60,000 nt of DNA, from contig CAIIXF020000009.1 in assembly GCA_903813345.2 (NCBI GenBank), positions 8,056,030 to 8,116,029 of the forward strand, written 5' to 3'. Position 1 is the stretch's first letter, and each line of letters starts with the position of its first letter. Under the pieces are notes generated by a model that did not search any database, had not been told where the DNA came from, and saw only the letters and a program-made list of their open reading frames with translations. The DNA comes from Owenia fusiformis (lineage: Eukaryota > Annelida > Polychaeta > Sabellida > Oweniidae). This document shows, piece after piece, positions 12,346-23,900 of this stretch. The translations under genes and the position numbers were made by a program.

Positions 12346-14065
12346 CAGGAATTTTTGAAAGTATATTTGATCAATCTGCATCGTGAATACTGGCAAGTGC
12401 GAATTTCAAACTTCAAAATGGCGTAGAATCTAAACCGGGGGTCGGATTGCAATTTTTGCTACAAGTATACAAAATTTCGGAGAATATCATTGAAGTGTAG
12501 TGTCAGAATCGCAAAATAAGAAAAAACTATGAATTTGACCTAGATTTTTTAAACTAGGTATTTTGGTGTCCAAACTTTGAAGGAAAGTAGCTTTTGAGGT
12601 CCCCTTCTCCTATGGGCTTTCATCATGTTTAGCTGTACTCATTCTATATCTCGTATTTTTACACTTCAAAAAATTATTTGGTCCCATTGATTTAACATGG
12701 GGCACCAAATTTAGCGATTTTTGAGATCTCAAAACGCCATAACTTCAGAACAAGTAGTCGGATCGAAATTTGGTTTGCAGATCTAGATTTCTGAGAAAAT
12801 TCTACCTTTAATTCATAACTCATACGTTAAATTTGGAAAACTTTTTACTTTGGCCTACTTTTTGGACACCATATCTCAAAAGTGGGTCAAAATACTTTCT
12901 GACGGCAAAACGCTAACACTATTAGCATAATCATTTAAATATAGTGTCAGAATCGAAAAAATAAGGGAAAACTATAAATTTGACCTAGATTTTGACCTAG
13001 GCATTTTGGTGTCCAAATTTTGGAGCTAAGTAGCCTTCGAGGTCCCCTTCTTTAATAGGCTTTCATTAAATTAAGCTGTACTCAGTCTATATCTTGTATT
13101 TTACACTTCAAAAAAATCTTTTTTCCCATTGCCATAACATGGGGCACCAAATTTAGCGATTTTTGAGCTATCAAAACGACATAAATTCCAAACCAAAAGC
13201 TGGATTGAAATTTGGTTTGCAGATTTGGATTCCTGAGAAAATTCTACCCTTAATTCATAACTCATACGTTAAATTTGGAGAACTTTTTAGTTTGACCTAC
13301 TTTTCGGACACCATATCTCAAAAGTGGGTCAAAATACTTCCTGACGGCAAAAGGCTTACACTATTAGCACACTCTTGGCTACATGTACACAAATTTTCGA
13401 AGAATATAATTAATCTGTAGTGTCAGAATCGCAAAAATAAGGAAAAACTTTGAATTTGACCTAGATTTTGACCTAGGCATTTTGGTGTCCAAATTTTTAT
13501 GAAAAGAAGGTCTTGTGGTCCCTTTCTTTTATGGGCTTCCATTATGTTTAGCTGTGCTTAGTCTATATCTCGTATTTTACACTTCAAAAAAATATTTTTT
13601 CCCATTGAATTAACATGGGGCACCAAATTTAGCGATTTTTGAATTTTCAAAACGCCATAACTTCTGAACCGGAAGTCAGATCGAAATTTGGTTTTCAGAT
13701 TCGGAATCCTGAGAACATTTCCCATAAGACTGATATCCTGGACATTGGATTCGGTGAAATTTTTTTTGGACCTCGTTTTCGGACACTGATATCTCGAAAT
13801 CGGTTTGAGATACCAAAAAACTAAATCGACCCTAGGTTTTCTACTTTTTTATGAGGAACACAATGAAAAAAACCAGGATCAAAAATATTGAAGGACGACT
13901 GAGATAATGGGAAAAAGTGACAAAGTACTGGATTTGACCTAGTTCTTGACCTTTGACCTAGATAAAAATTTGACCTAATTTCCCAGAAAGCCAGATACAT
14001 TCCCTAGTTAATCATGTAAGCAGCTTAAAGTAAGCTCTTCTAGTTGGTGAGAAATCTGGGAAGGA
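12346..14065. repeat. Family A repeat block
   Basis: About three diverged units, with caaatttagcg boxes near 12708, 13149 and 13625. The block ends in the tgacctttgacctag terminal section near 13940-14065. Confidence 0.8.
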
Positions 14066-14204
14066 GGAAGAAGAAGAAGAATAATAATAATAATAAAGAA
14101 AACTGGCAAAAGCAATAGACTCCAGATTTTCATCTGGAGTCTAATAATAATAATAAAGAAAACAGGCAAAAACAATAGACTCCAGATTTTCAATCTGGAG
14201 TCTA
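14066..14204. repeat. (aag/aat)n microsatellite plus two hairpin units
   Basis: A short aag/aat tract is followed by two ~52-bp hairpin units of the type seen at 5446-5594. They lie directly before the diverged 717-bp monomer. Confidence 0.85.
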
Positions 14205-14921
14205 ATAATAGGATTTGCCCATACGCGTATAGAGGCTAATGGCTCTACGGACGCTCTGAGGGCCTATAATGGTCGATTAAAGGTCGGGGAATCTAGAGAG
14301 GTAGTTGGGGAGAATGCCTGGCTCGTGCTTCGCGGATCCGTCGAGGTCAAAAAATAGTCCTTCAAAAAATAGGCCTTCCAGACGTTTATATAGAGCTTTC
14401 GACGTAGATTCGAGCAGCGTACGTGTCGTTCTACATTCCGCAATCGTTAGTTTGACGAAGGGAATCGTTGTTTTAGAAATGCTCTAGTCATCCTTCGGGC
14501 CTATTTTCTTTCAAATGTCTGTTGTTCGCAGAGATACGTATACCAAGTGTATACCAGGTGTCGTCTAGATATACGGCAACGGTGGCCCGTACGCGAACTT
14601 CAAACGCGTATATCTCGAAAACTAATGGTCGGATTTCAATTTGGTTCACTGTTTTTTTAACGCTAGGAAAACTGTCTTTCCGACCAGCTAGTTTTCCTCC
14701 GATTCTGACTTCTTAAGGAGGCTCGAGAGGCCAAAATAGCGGAAATGCAGATTTCGACCTAGATTTCGACCTTTGACCCAGATAAGGATTTGACCTAATT
14801 TCCCACCAACTACGCCTAGCCCCCTAACAACGTGTATGAGTAGATTTATCCAAATATCTCTCGTTGGTGAGAACGTGTGTGAGGAGGATTTTTGCTTTTT
14901 GCACATACGAAAGCAAAAATC
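14205..14921. repeat. Single diverged 717-bp satellite monomer
   Basis: Exactly 717 bp and alignable end to end with the array monomers, with a few percent substitutions and no net length change. It has the same flanks: hairpin units on the left, and the ctag / ttgaac-gttcaa module on the right. It may represent the pre-amplification state of the array. Confidence 0.93.
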
Positions 14922-16640
14922 ACTAGACATGTAAATTGAACAAGTTCAATTTAAGACTCCAGATTTCAAACTTTGTTTAAGCTGAGTCATCCAGAACTTG
15001 TAAGCTGAGTCATTCAGAATAAGCTGAGTCAGCTAGAATATAGACATTTAGACAACTTTTAAGAAGGCTATCTTCGACTCTATTGGCTTACATGGGGATA
15101 TCATCAAATCAACTTTCCGAGACTTCAAACCGCTATAACTATCTAACCAGAAGTCAGATCGAAATTTGGTTTAAAGATTCTGATTCCTGAGAAAATTCTA
15201 CCCTTAATTCATAACTCATACGTTAAATTTGGAGAATTTTTTATTTTGACCTACATTTCGGACACCATATCTCAAAAGTGGGTCGAAAAACTTTCTGACG
15301 GCAGAAAGCTAACACTATAAGCACACTCTTTGCTACCTGTATACAAAATTTTGAAGCAAATCCTTAAAGTGTAATGTCAGAATCGCAAAAATAAGGAAAA
15401 ACTATGAATTTGACCTAGATTTTGACCAAGGCATTTTTGCGTCCAAATTTTAAAGCTAGATAGCCTTCGAGGTCCCGTCCTTTTATAGGCTTTCAGAATA
15501 TTAAGCTGTACTCAGTCTATATCTGGTATTTTACACTTCAAAAATCCTTTTTCTCATTGACATAACATGGGGCACCAAATTTAGCGATTTTTGAGCTTTC
15601 AAAACGCCATAACTTTCGAACCGGAAGTCGGATCGAAATTTGGTTTGCAGATTCGGATTCCTGACAAAATTTTACCCCTAATTCATAACTCTTACGTTAA
15701 ATTTGGAATTTTTTTATTTTGACCTACTTTTTGGACACGCCATAACTTCTGAACCGGAAGTCTGATCGAAATTTGGTTTGCAGATTCGGATTCCTGAGAA
15801 GATTCTACCCTTAATTCATAACTCATACGTTGAATCTAGAGAATTTTTTATTTTGACCTACTTTTCGGACACCATATCTCAAAAGTGGGTCAAAATACTT
15901 TCTGACGGCAAAAGGCTAACACTATTAGCACACTCTTTGCTACCTGTATACAAAATTTTGAAGTAAATTATTAAAGTGTAGTGTCAGAATCGTAAAAATA
16001 AGGAAAAACTATGAATTTGACCTTGATTTTGACCTAGGCATTTTGGTGTCCAAATTTTGAAGCTATGTAGCTTTTGAGGTCCCCTTCTTTTATAAGCATT
16101 CATTATGTTAAGCTGTACTCAGTCAATATCCTGTATTTTACACTTCGAAAAAGTCTTTTTTCCCATTGACTTAACATAGGCACCAAATTTAGCGATTTTT
16201 GAGCTTTCAAAACGCCATAACTTCCGAACCGGAAGTCCGATCCAAATTTGGTTTGCAGATTTGGATTCCTGAGAAAATTCTACCTCTTTTTCATAGCTCA
16301 CACATTCGATTTGGAGCATGTTTAGGCGTGACCTACATTTCGGACGCCATATCTCAAAATCGGTAAGAGTAATCAAAATTCTGATGTCATATCTTTGATT
16401 CGCCTTTTTCTAAGCTACACGATGAAAAAAAGATGGAGGAGTTACGAAAAATATTGACGAAGATATGATGAAGAATGTTGAAAATGTAAGATTTGACCTA
16501 GTTCTTGACCTTTGACCTAGATAAAAATTTGACCTAATTTCCCAGAAAGCCGGTTTCAGTCTTTAGTTAACCATGTAAGTTGGATTAAGTAAGCTGTTAT
16601 AGTTGACGAGAAATTTGGCGAGGAGGAAGAAAAAAGAAAG
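14922..16640. repeat. Segmental copy of 1597-3320 (family A)
   Basis: The order of the spacer, the gctgagtca repeats and the family A units (caaatttagcg boxes near 15577 and 16185) matches 1597-3320 closely, with scattered substitutions and small indels. Confidence 0.88.
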
Positions 16641-16772
16641 AAAAATAATAATAATAATAATAATAATAAAGAAAACAGGCAAAAACAATAGACTCCAGAT
16701 TTTCAATCTGGAGTCTAATAAGAAAACAGGCAAAAACAATAGACTCCAGATTTTCAATCTGGAGTCTAATAA
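16641..16772. repeat. (aat)n microsatellite and two hairpin units: right edge of the repeat cluster
   Basis: An (aat)n tract is followed by two 50-bp hairpin units (agactccagatt / aatctggagtct). After 16772 the sequence becomes unique. Confidence 0.85.
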
Positions 16773-19239
16773 CGTTAACAGTAAGATGACTGATTATTTT
16801 TTGAATAGCAACAAAATCATTGATAATACGGAGAGGTAATTCGAATCTACTTACAACAAACTCAGGTCTATTTATTCAATATTTATCTGAAATGATAAAT
16901 GCTTTTTATCGCTGGAAAATCCCCCATGAGTTCCTTTTTCTGAAACGAAATAAATCGTATTGCAATCAATTTACTGTTTATCAATGTGTTCTTTCACACT
17001 GAACTTCGGAGCTCAAGTTAATTTAGAGTTTTCTGTCTATTAGCGCTAGTTGAGTACAATTGTGTCTGAAACTGGATTGTGGAACACTTAACCCCTTATA
17101 TTTAAAGGGTTTTATAGTTAATTTGGGATTCGGATCCTGAGTTATTTCCATTTATTCATATATCATAGGAATACCAAAATGAACGTCAACATTCTTCATC
17201 CATGAATAGCAGCAATTATTTCCACAGTGGTCTTTGTCATGTATGTCTTGGGAGTAATGTTCTTCATTAGAGCCAGGCATCAGGCAGGTGGGTGTCTCGC
17301 CAAAGTGTTCCAGAAACTTATTTATTCATATTCTTTTTCCCAATTATAACTGTGAACACGATGTCTTATGATAATGTTCTTGCGCTTTAACTCAAATTCA
17401 CCTCGCCAAATAAAATTTGCCTCACCAGATTTAGATCCTGGCTACGCCCCTGCAGATTGTAATGATTTGGCCTTTGTTTATCAAGGATAAATCACAAGCT
17501 TTATAATATAAATCGCCTACTCCCCCCTCCATCCATTTTGTACGATCACCGGGCGTTAGAGAGGGAGATGTTATTGGTCAAAATTATGAAGTTTATTCTG
17601 ATTGAATTATGGGGGGGGGGGGGGTGTAAAACATCTGACTTTACGAGTCTTATTAAAATGAACTTTTATGTTGAAAGAAAGATGGCACTCTGGTGGAAAT
17701 CTCTACATCTTGATTATACTGGATTGTCTCATGAAAGAGGATAATATCACCTTAAAGGCCCACTATACTTAATTTAGAAGAAAAAAGATAATCGTTGAAA
17801 CATGTTACTCACACACTCGCTCAAATATGACACAAAGTTTGATTTGCTTTAATATTGAACCAATTATAAAAAACAACTCACATAGAAAAAAGTGTTTGAA
17901 GTTCAGAGATCACTAGATATACTTGCACATGTTAAACAAAGTGCATGTTTTAAATTAGTAATACTGTTGTTGGCAACGCTTCTATAGAAATGAATATATC
18001 ATGTAATAGAAACAACTTTGCCATCTTTCAATGACATTGTTAAAAACTTGATATATAAAGCTTGACAGATCGAAAATATTTTTTAATAATTTATTGTAAG
18101 CTTAATGTGGTCCGTTTGAGCTGATCATCGGTTGGTGTCAAATGAAAGATAAGGTTCTTATCAATACATTGGACATACTATGAAATTCAAATGTAAGTCT
18201 TTATTTCAAAAACGTTGAAAATACACAAAGTGGACCTTTAAGAAATATAACATGACAAAAGTGTTAAATAAAGATACATATTTACAGGTGATATAAAACA
18301 TAACAATCACAACAGTAACAATTAGTTCCACTCTGAGCATTCAAATTCTGTTCTATGAGAGATTTCTGTAAACAAAGTGACTAGCACTGACTAACAAGTG
18401 ACTAACAGGGGCTAGAGTGAGATGTAAAGATAATTTTGGGCAACTTTTTGGCCGGAGCATATACTTTCCGAGGTAACTTTCATGCCAAAACTCTTAATAT
18501 CAAAATCCGATAAACATATATAAATTCGGAATACTGCAAATTCGATCGATAAGACAGGAACATTTTCCAATACATCCTTCCAAAATGAAATCTTAGCCAG
18601 ACACACAAACCTCTCTACTGAGAAAAACCTTACGCCGAATTACTATGCCATCCTTGCTGCAAGGGTATTTTACAAGTATATAAATTTGAGCATAAATGAA
18701 GCCCTTTGAAGAAGGATGTACTATGCTAACTAACGAATAAGTATTTCTACCTAATAGTGATACCAAAATATGATTAACATAAATAAGCTTGTTAAAGAAG
18801 CTGTGATTAAAGTAAATTGCTTATAATTAATGCTAATTTCTGGATCATCTTGGGACTAAATCCTCTTTAGTCTGCACTATTTGCACTTAATATCAATACG
18901 CCACCACTGCCGATGAAAAGTATGTATGTGGATACTGGCATTCTTCTTAGAGAGGGGATATCAGCTGAATGCATATAAACATACAACTTATAAACACTTA
19001 AATTTAAAATCTAATTAAATATAGAGATAAATACAGTAACAGTCCAACAAATAATAATTCAAGAGAAATGATGGTTATAGCCCTAAGTTTGTATGAATTT
19101 GGTGGGGGTTGTCACCAAAGTCAGTGGAAAACGTCCGAACTCCCGTGCAGTGATATATGTCTATACCGAGACACTGCATTGGAGTTCGGAAAACGTCATA
19201 TTAGTTCATCAGAGAGCACAGGCAATGGAACATAGAAAT
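16773..19239. other. Noncoding DNA, no gene recognised
   Basis: AT-rich, apparently unique DNA. Only short frames without family resemblance are present. A poly-G run of about 12 lies near 17612, and text near 17440 resembles dispersed-repeat sequence. Confidence 0.6.
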
Positions 19240-19316
19240 AATCCCCCCCCCCCACTCTCTATATATAAGTAAAATAATTTATATTTTACTTATATATAGA
19301 GAGTGGGGGGGGGATT
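19240..19316. repeat. Near-perfect palindrome with poly-C/poly-G ends
   Basis: Two ~34-base arms (poly-C, then actctctatatataagtaaa, and its reverse complement ending in poly-G) around a loop of a few bases. Just upstream, 19136-19193 holds a weaker hairpin (tccgaactcc / ggagttcgga). Confidence 0.9.
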
Positions 19317-19596
19317 TAGGCTTTTTAAGCAATACAAGTACTTCAGTTAAGATTTTACCCATCATTTTTCAGATTTTTTTCAATGGATTACCATAGTGAC
19401 ACCTTAGGTAGAAAGCAACTTACTTTTTCACCCATTAGAATACATGTAAAATTGGCAAAGTTCAAATCATAATTTCTCAAATCCCAGCCCATCGAATCCT
19501 CACATCCATTCAGATCATGTAGTCCTATTCAAAAACTTCCCGTTCGGTTATATGGTGAAAAAAATATCCCACGAACGAAAAAAGATTGAGTCGGGA

Positions 19597-19992
19597 CAAT
19601 CTGCGCGAGATTCGGTTTTTACTTGGTTCGGTTTTTCATTAAAGGAAGTATTTCATTCCCATGATTCAAAGTGCTTTTCTGCCATCGGTTCGGTTTAAGT
19701 TTGTACAACACATGTCTACAAATCCGGGGCAGGTTAATATTATGTCATTACATTTGTTTTGGATGTATACTTTTTGTTTTGACACTAATCAAAAAATTTC
19801 CCACAATATATGGTGCATTATGGGTAGGGACTGCTGTGAAATAATGAACGTAAGTGACATCTATCTCAAATTAAATGTTATTATTAAGTTATTCATCGCG
19901 CATGCGTGATAATAATTTGAACCAATTAAATTGCTGGATTTAATGCACATGCGCCAAAAACCGAACCAAAAAATGGAATCTCGCGCAGATTG
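19597..19992. mobile_element. MITE-like element with inverted ends
   Basis: The ends caatctgcgcgagattc and its inverted copy gaatctcgcgcagattg bracket about 396 bp, and ttggttcggttttt is also mirrored inside each end. There is no coding capacity. I found no convincing target duplication, so the exact ends are uncertain. Confidence 0.6.
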
Positions 19993-20319
19993 CCTCTAGT
20001 GAAAAGATTTTGCTACATTTATAAGCGAGCATTGATTTCTGGGCCTGTAAAAAGCACGTAGGACCTGATTACCCCATTGATTTACTGAGACCGCCAAAAA
20101 TATAATTCAATTTTTGGGTTCAAAATAATAATCTGTCAGCGGTCCCTGACACTCCTACTAGCTATCACCAAACATTAATTGCCAATACATGTACACATAT
20201 ACGTGCCATACATCTACAAAGTAGCGAACTAGTGTATTAAGTACTACTTTTCCTATACGATGAGCAAAACAAATCTCAAGTAGGTTATATTGACCCTTAG
20301 TCTAAGGTTTAAAAAAGTG

Positions 20320-20820
20320 CAAGGAGGATTGGCTCCCAGAATCGAAGTCGATATTTTCCAACAATGAAAACGCCGAAATGTCGTTATTTTCTGAAATTAA
20401 AACCGATTATAAATTCAAAATAAACAGTTCAAAATATTCGAACCAATATCTCGATCATTTCTTGTGAGTTTTGGAATTTTTCGTTAGGAAATAAGACCAA
20501 AATTCACGATTCAAATGTTGAAGTGAACAAAATGGCGGTCGTTCAAGGAGGATTGGCTCCCAGAATGCAACACCGATATTCTGCAAAACAATCACCTAGC
20601 GATAGCTTTGTTGGAGAGTATCGGGTCATTCTCCATGCAGTCGTACAAATTATACAGACACGAATAGCAAATGACGCATGCGTGGAGATTAAAGAATATC
20701 GAGTTGGAACCCTGGCTTCCAATCCTCCTTGGCGGTCGTTGGAATTCAAATTTTGTAGCACGACATGCCCATATATGGGGCAGAATATCGATGTTGCACT
20801 CTGGGAGCCAATCCTCCTTG
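20320..20820. mobile_element. Outer MITE upstream of MFSD11 (8-bp target duplication)
   Basis: Begins caaggaggattggctcccag and ends with the inverted copy ctgggagccaatcctccttg. It is flanked on both sides by aaaaagtg, an 8-bp target site duplication (20312-20319 and 20821-20828). A second element of the same family is nested inside it. The 115-codon frames on both strands here arise from the inverted ends and are not genes. Duplication length and inverted ends would fit hAT-, Merlin- or MULE-type MITEs. Confidence 0.85.
20544..20731. mobile_element. Nested MITE of the same family (9-bp target duplication)
   Basis: 188 bp with caaggaggattgg ends in inverted orientation. It is flanked by gcggtcgtt at 20535-20543 and 20732-20740. 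It inserted into the body of the outer element, so it is the younger of the two. Confidence 0.85.
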
Positions 20821-20844
20821 AAAAAGTGGAAACATACCTCGCTG

Positions 20845-20884
20845 ACTTCCGGTTTAAAAAAGTCATGTGACAGGCGCCATCTTT
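20845..20884 (+). promoter_or_regulatory. Candidate TATA-less core promoter of MFSD11
   Basis: Between the outer MITE and the start codon lie an ETS-type acttccgg (20845-20852), an M-box/E-box-like gtcatgtgac (20862-20871) and a YY1-type ggcgccatcttt (reverse complement aaagatggcgcc, 20873-20884). YY1 motifs of this form are typical near transcription starts of housekeeping genes. Function is inferred from motif and position only. Confidence 0.5.
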
Positions 20885-20895
20885 AAACATCTAAA

Positions 20896-20982
20896 ATGGA
20901 CTGGCGACTTTTTAATATTGTTTTCCTCGGTCTCTCATTCATGCTGATATTCACAGCGTTCCAAACATGTGGAATGATTGAG
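20896..20982 (+). CDS. MFSD11: MFSD11 exon 1
   Basis: Encodes residues 1-29 (MDWRLFNIVFLG..., ending TCGMIE), most of the first transmembrane helix. The donor is gag|gtaata, phase 0. The 8.2-kb intron 1 that follows holds most of the mobile DNA of the locus. Confidence 0.93.
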
Positions 20983-23900
20983 GTAATATTTCATTTTTAA
21001 AATATATTGTGCCTGGCAGTAGATCTATTTGGTTTTATTTATCATGCGAGGTGTCATAAGTGAGTGTTTACTTTTTCGAATCGAAAACAATATTTTTACA
21101 GGTCATTCAGATCTCAGATTCAGACTAAATATTAGATGAGATGCACCTTTGGGGTCTTTATTTATAAATCTGATATAGAAGGTGACCCTGATGTAAGTCA
21201 AAACTCCAATAGTCCAACTCATCAGAGCCGGGGCATCCCGTCTGATAAATACTAACTTTGACCATGGGCTTTCAACCAAAAGGGTAGGCAACTTCCCATA
21301 TTTCATACATAAACATTGCCATGGGTTTTCAAAATTGGAGAATGTACACATTCCAAGAAAATCTTATTTTGTACTTTTTATTGATGATTAAAAGAAATAA
21401 CTCAAAAATAAAAACATGATCTTCTACATACATCTTGATAATTTAATAAAAATTGGAATTCATCATAATTATGACAATACAGAAAGTGAACATTCTCCCA
21501 CAAATTATGTTTTTATTGGAATGTGTTCTTGAATAATTACCCACAATGCAATACTCAAGAGAACATCTTGATAACTCTTATTCTTATTGGTCTCTTTTGT
21601 TTACTTTTATATGATATTGAATATATTTTATGCTTCAATCATATCAAAAAATTAATTTTTATTCAAAATAATACTAAAACATATACATTTATCTAATACT
21701 TTTTGAAATATTGCCATAAAAGGGAAGCATGTCATTGCTCATTTTGAAGGTCTCATGTTATTACATAGAGTTGCATACCCTTCTAGTTGAAAGCCCATGC
21801 TTTGACTCGCAGATATTGAATTCAGTTAGTGTTGGACTATTACCGGAAGTTGACACCACCTCCTATTGCTGGCCGGGTCACGGGAAGTTGTATCAAGTCC
21901 CTTTTGTTCCTCTTCGGGTTGGTCATAGCCAGGGGATCACTGTCAACAGTTTAAACGATACAATCATTTACTGATTACAACATCACTGCAGGTTTTGCAT
22001 TGAGTTTTGTCTCGTCACTTTTCATTTTGCCTCAGGTTATTTTAGACACTTTCTAAATAGCATTCATTCCAGTTTGCATATACATTTTCAGATCTGTTCC
22101 TTACTCGAGTCTCTAGCTAAATTACTTGGATTGAAGACATGGCATGTGGACCACCGTGCACTTGTGAAAATGTTTATTCTGGAGCAAAAATGTTTTTAGA
22201 TGTTATTCTAAAAATCGTAATGAGAATATTTCATCAATTAGTAAATCAGGAAGAAATGAATTAAGTAATACTAGAAACGAATTCAACAAACTTTTCTTTT
22301 AATTCAGAATCCTTTCCAAGTTAAAGGGAATTTTGAAAAATTAGAGATTCAATTTTTTCTTGTCCATTGAGTGGGGTCCACAGGTTGTACTGTTCGAGTC
22401 TGAAACTGAAATACTGAATTCAGTGACTTACTTTGTTCCTAACATTAGTGGCCTTTTCTGATGAAACTATGGAAGGTTTCGGATGCCACTGTGCTGATTC
22501 AGACTTCTGTTAAACGATTGAGATGGAAATTTTCTTTGAGAAATTAAAATGGATGTTTTAACGAAAAAAATGAATCGTCCGAAGATTTCCGAATGATGCC
22601 AACAAAGCTAGTGCCATTTTAATTTCTCAGAGAAAAGTTCCACCTTGGCCGATAAAAAGAAGTCTTTATCGACAAAGTACTAGCGCTCCAATACTTGCCC
22701 AGATGGATGCCACTGATGTAGAACACAGCTAATAGGTAGCGATCTGAGGCACTTCGATCAGGGTGTTGTCGGGACAATTTCTCTTGTGACTTAGGTTATG
22801 TATTTAGGTCTATCTCAACAGATTTTACTGGTCTTACGCGCCGCAAATGGTGCGAAAGATGTTAAAATTGCATTTTCGACCCTAAAATTCAGATTTCTTG
22901 GGGGTACATTATTATTTAGCTATAAAACAAAAACTAAACAACCAATGCTTCTTTCTTTTGGTGTTTCTGTTAAGAGTAATCATACTTGAAATGCATATGT
23001 AAAAAAATTGAAGAATTTTAACTTTATTTAAAAACAGCAACATTTTTTCACCCTAAAATCATAGAATTTAGGGGGGTTGAGAGACATTGATTGGAATTGA
23101 TTTTTTGATTTCTCAATCAATCTCAGTTTAATATTAATGGAACTTTCCTAAAAGTAGCACCAACATGTCCCCAACACATTACCATAAAGAAAAAACTCAA
23201 ACTCTAACATGTTTTTTGCCTATATGGGTCAATTTACCTCTCCCCTCTTTCCCTTTTTAGAAGGGCGTGGCCATATTGGCATGTTCATCTAAAAATAAAT
23301 ACTTCATGTTCATATCCATCCTCCGATCACAGGGCTTCAAAATCCAGAACATATTCTTTCTTTTTACCCCCAGCAATAAGCAGTTACCATTTCCCCGATT
23401 AAGAACTCGCAATCTGATTGGCTGTCGCAACACTGCGACAGAAATCATGTATACATCATTGTGCATAATTAGATCAAGTGATTCAGTTAAATCAGGCGGG
23501 TCCAAATTGGTTATCGCAGGGGGAAGGAGGTACGGATTCTGGACACCTGCTTAGGAGGATGGTTCATATCATGTTATCATTTTTATGTCACCAACAAAAA
23601 GTGGTCGGCGGTTTGTGGTTGGAGCTTGGCAATAGACTAGATGCGAGTAAAAATAATTTTGATTTACGTCATTAAATATTCAAAATTCAAAGTGATGTCA
23701 TATTTGAAATCTACATGTAAAAGTACATCTAGAAATATGGTTTCGAAAATTGTTTATCAACTTTGAAAATTTAATTTTTTTTGAAAATGTGACTTCTAGT
23801 TGGGTTTGATTCCCCATAGACCCCATGTTACAAAATCACAAAAAGTGAAATATCTTTTCTTGTATTGAACAGATAACATTTTCTTTTACTGGACATATTT

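Noticed and set aside
20523-20890. Two 115-codon frames on opposite strands
   Set aside because: They lie in the nested MITEs with inverted ends. The similar peptides come from mirrored DNA.
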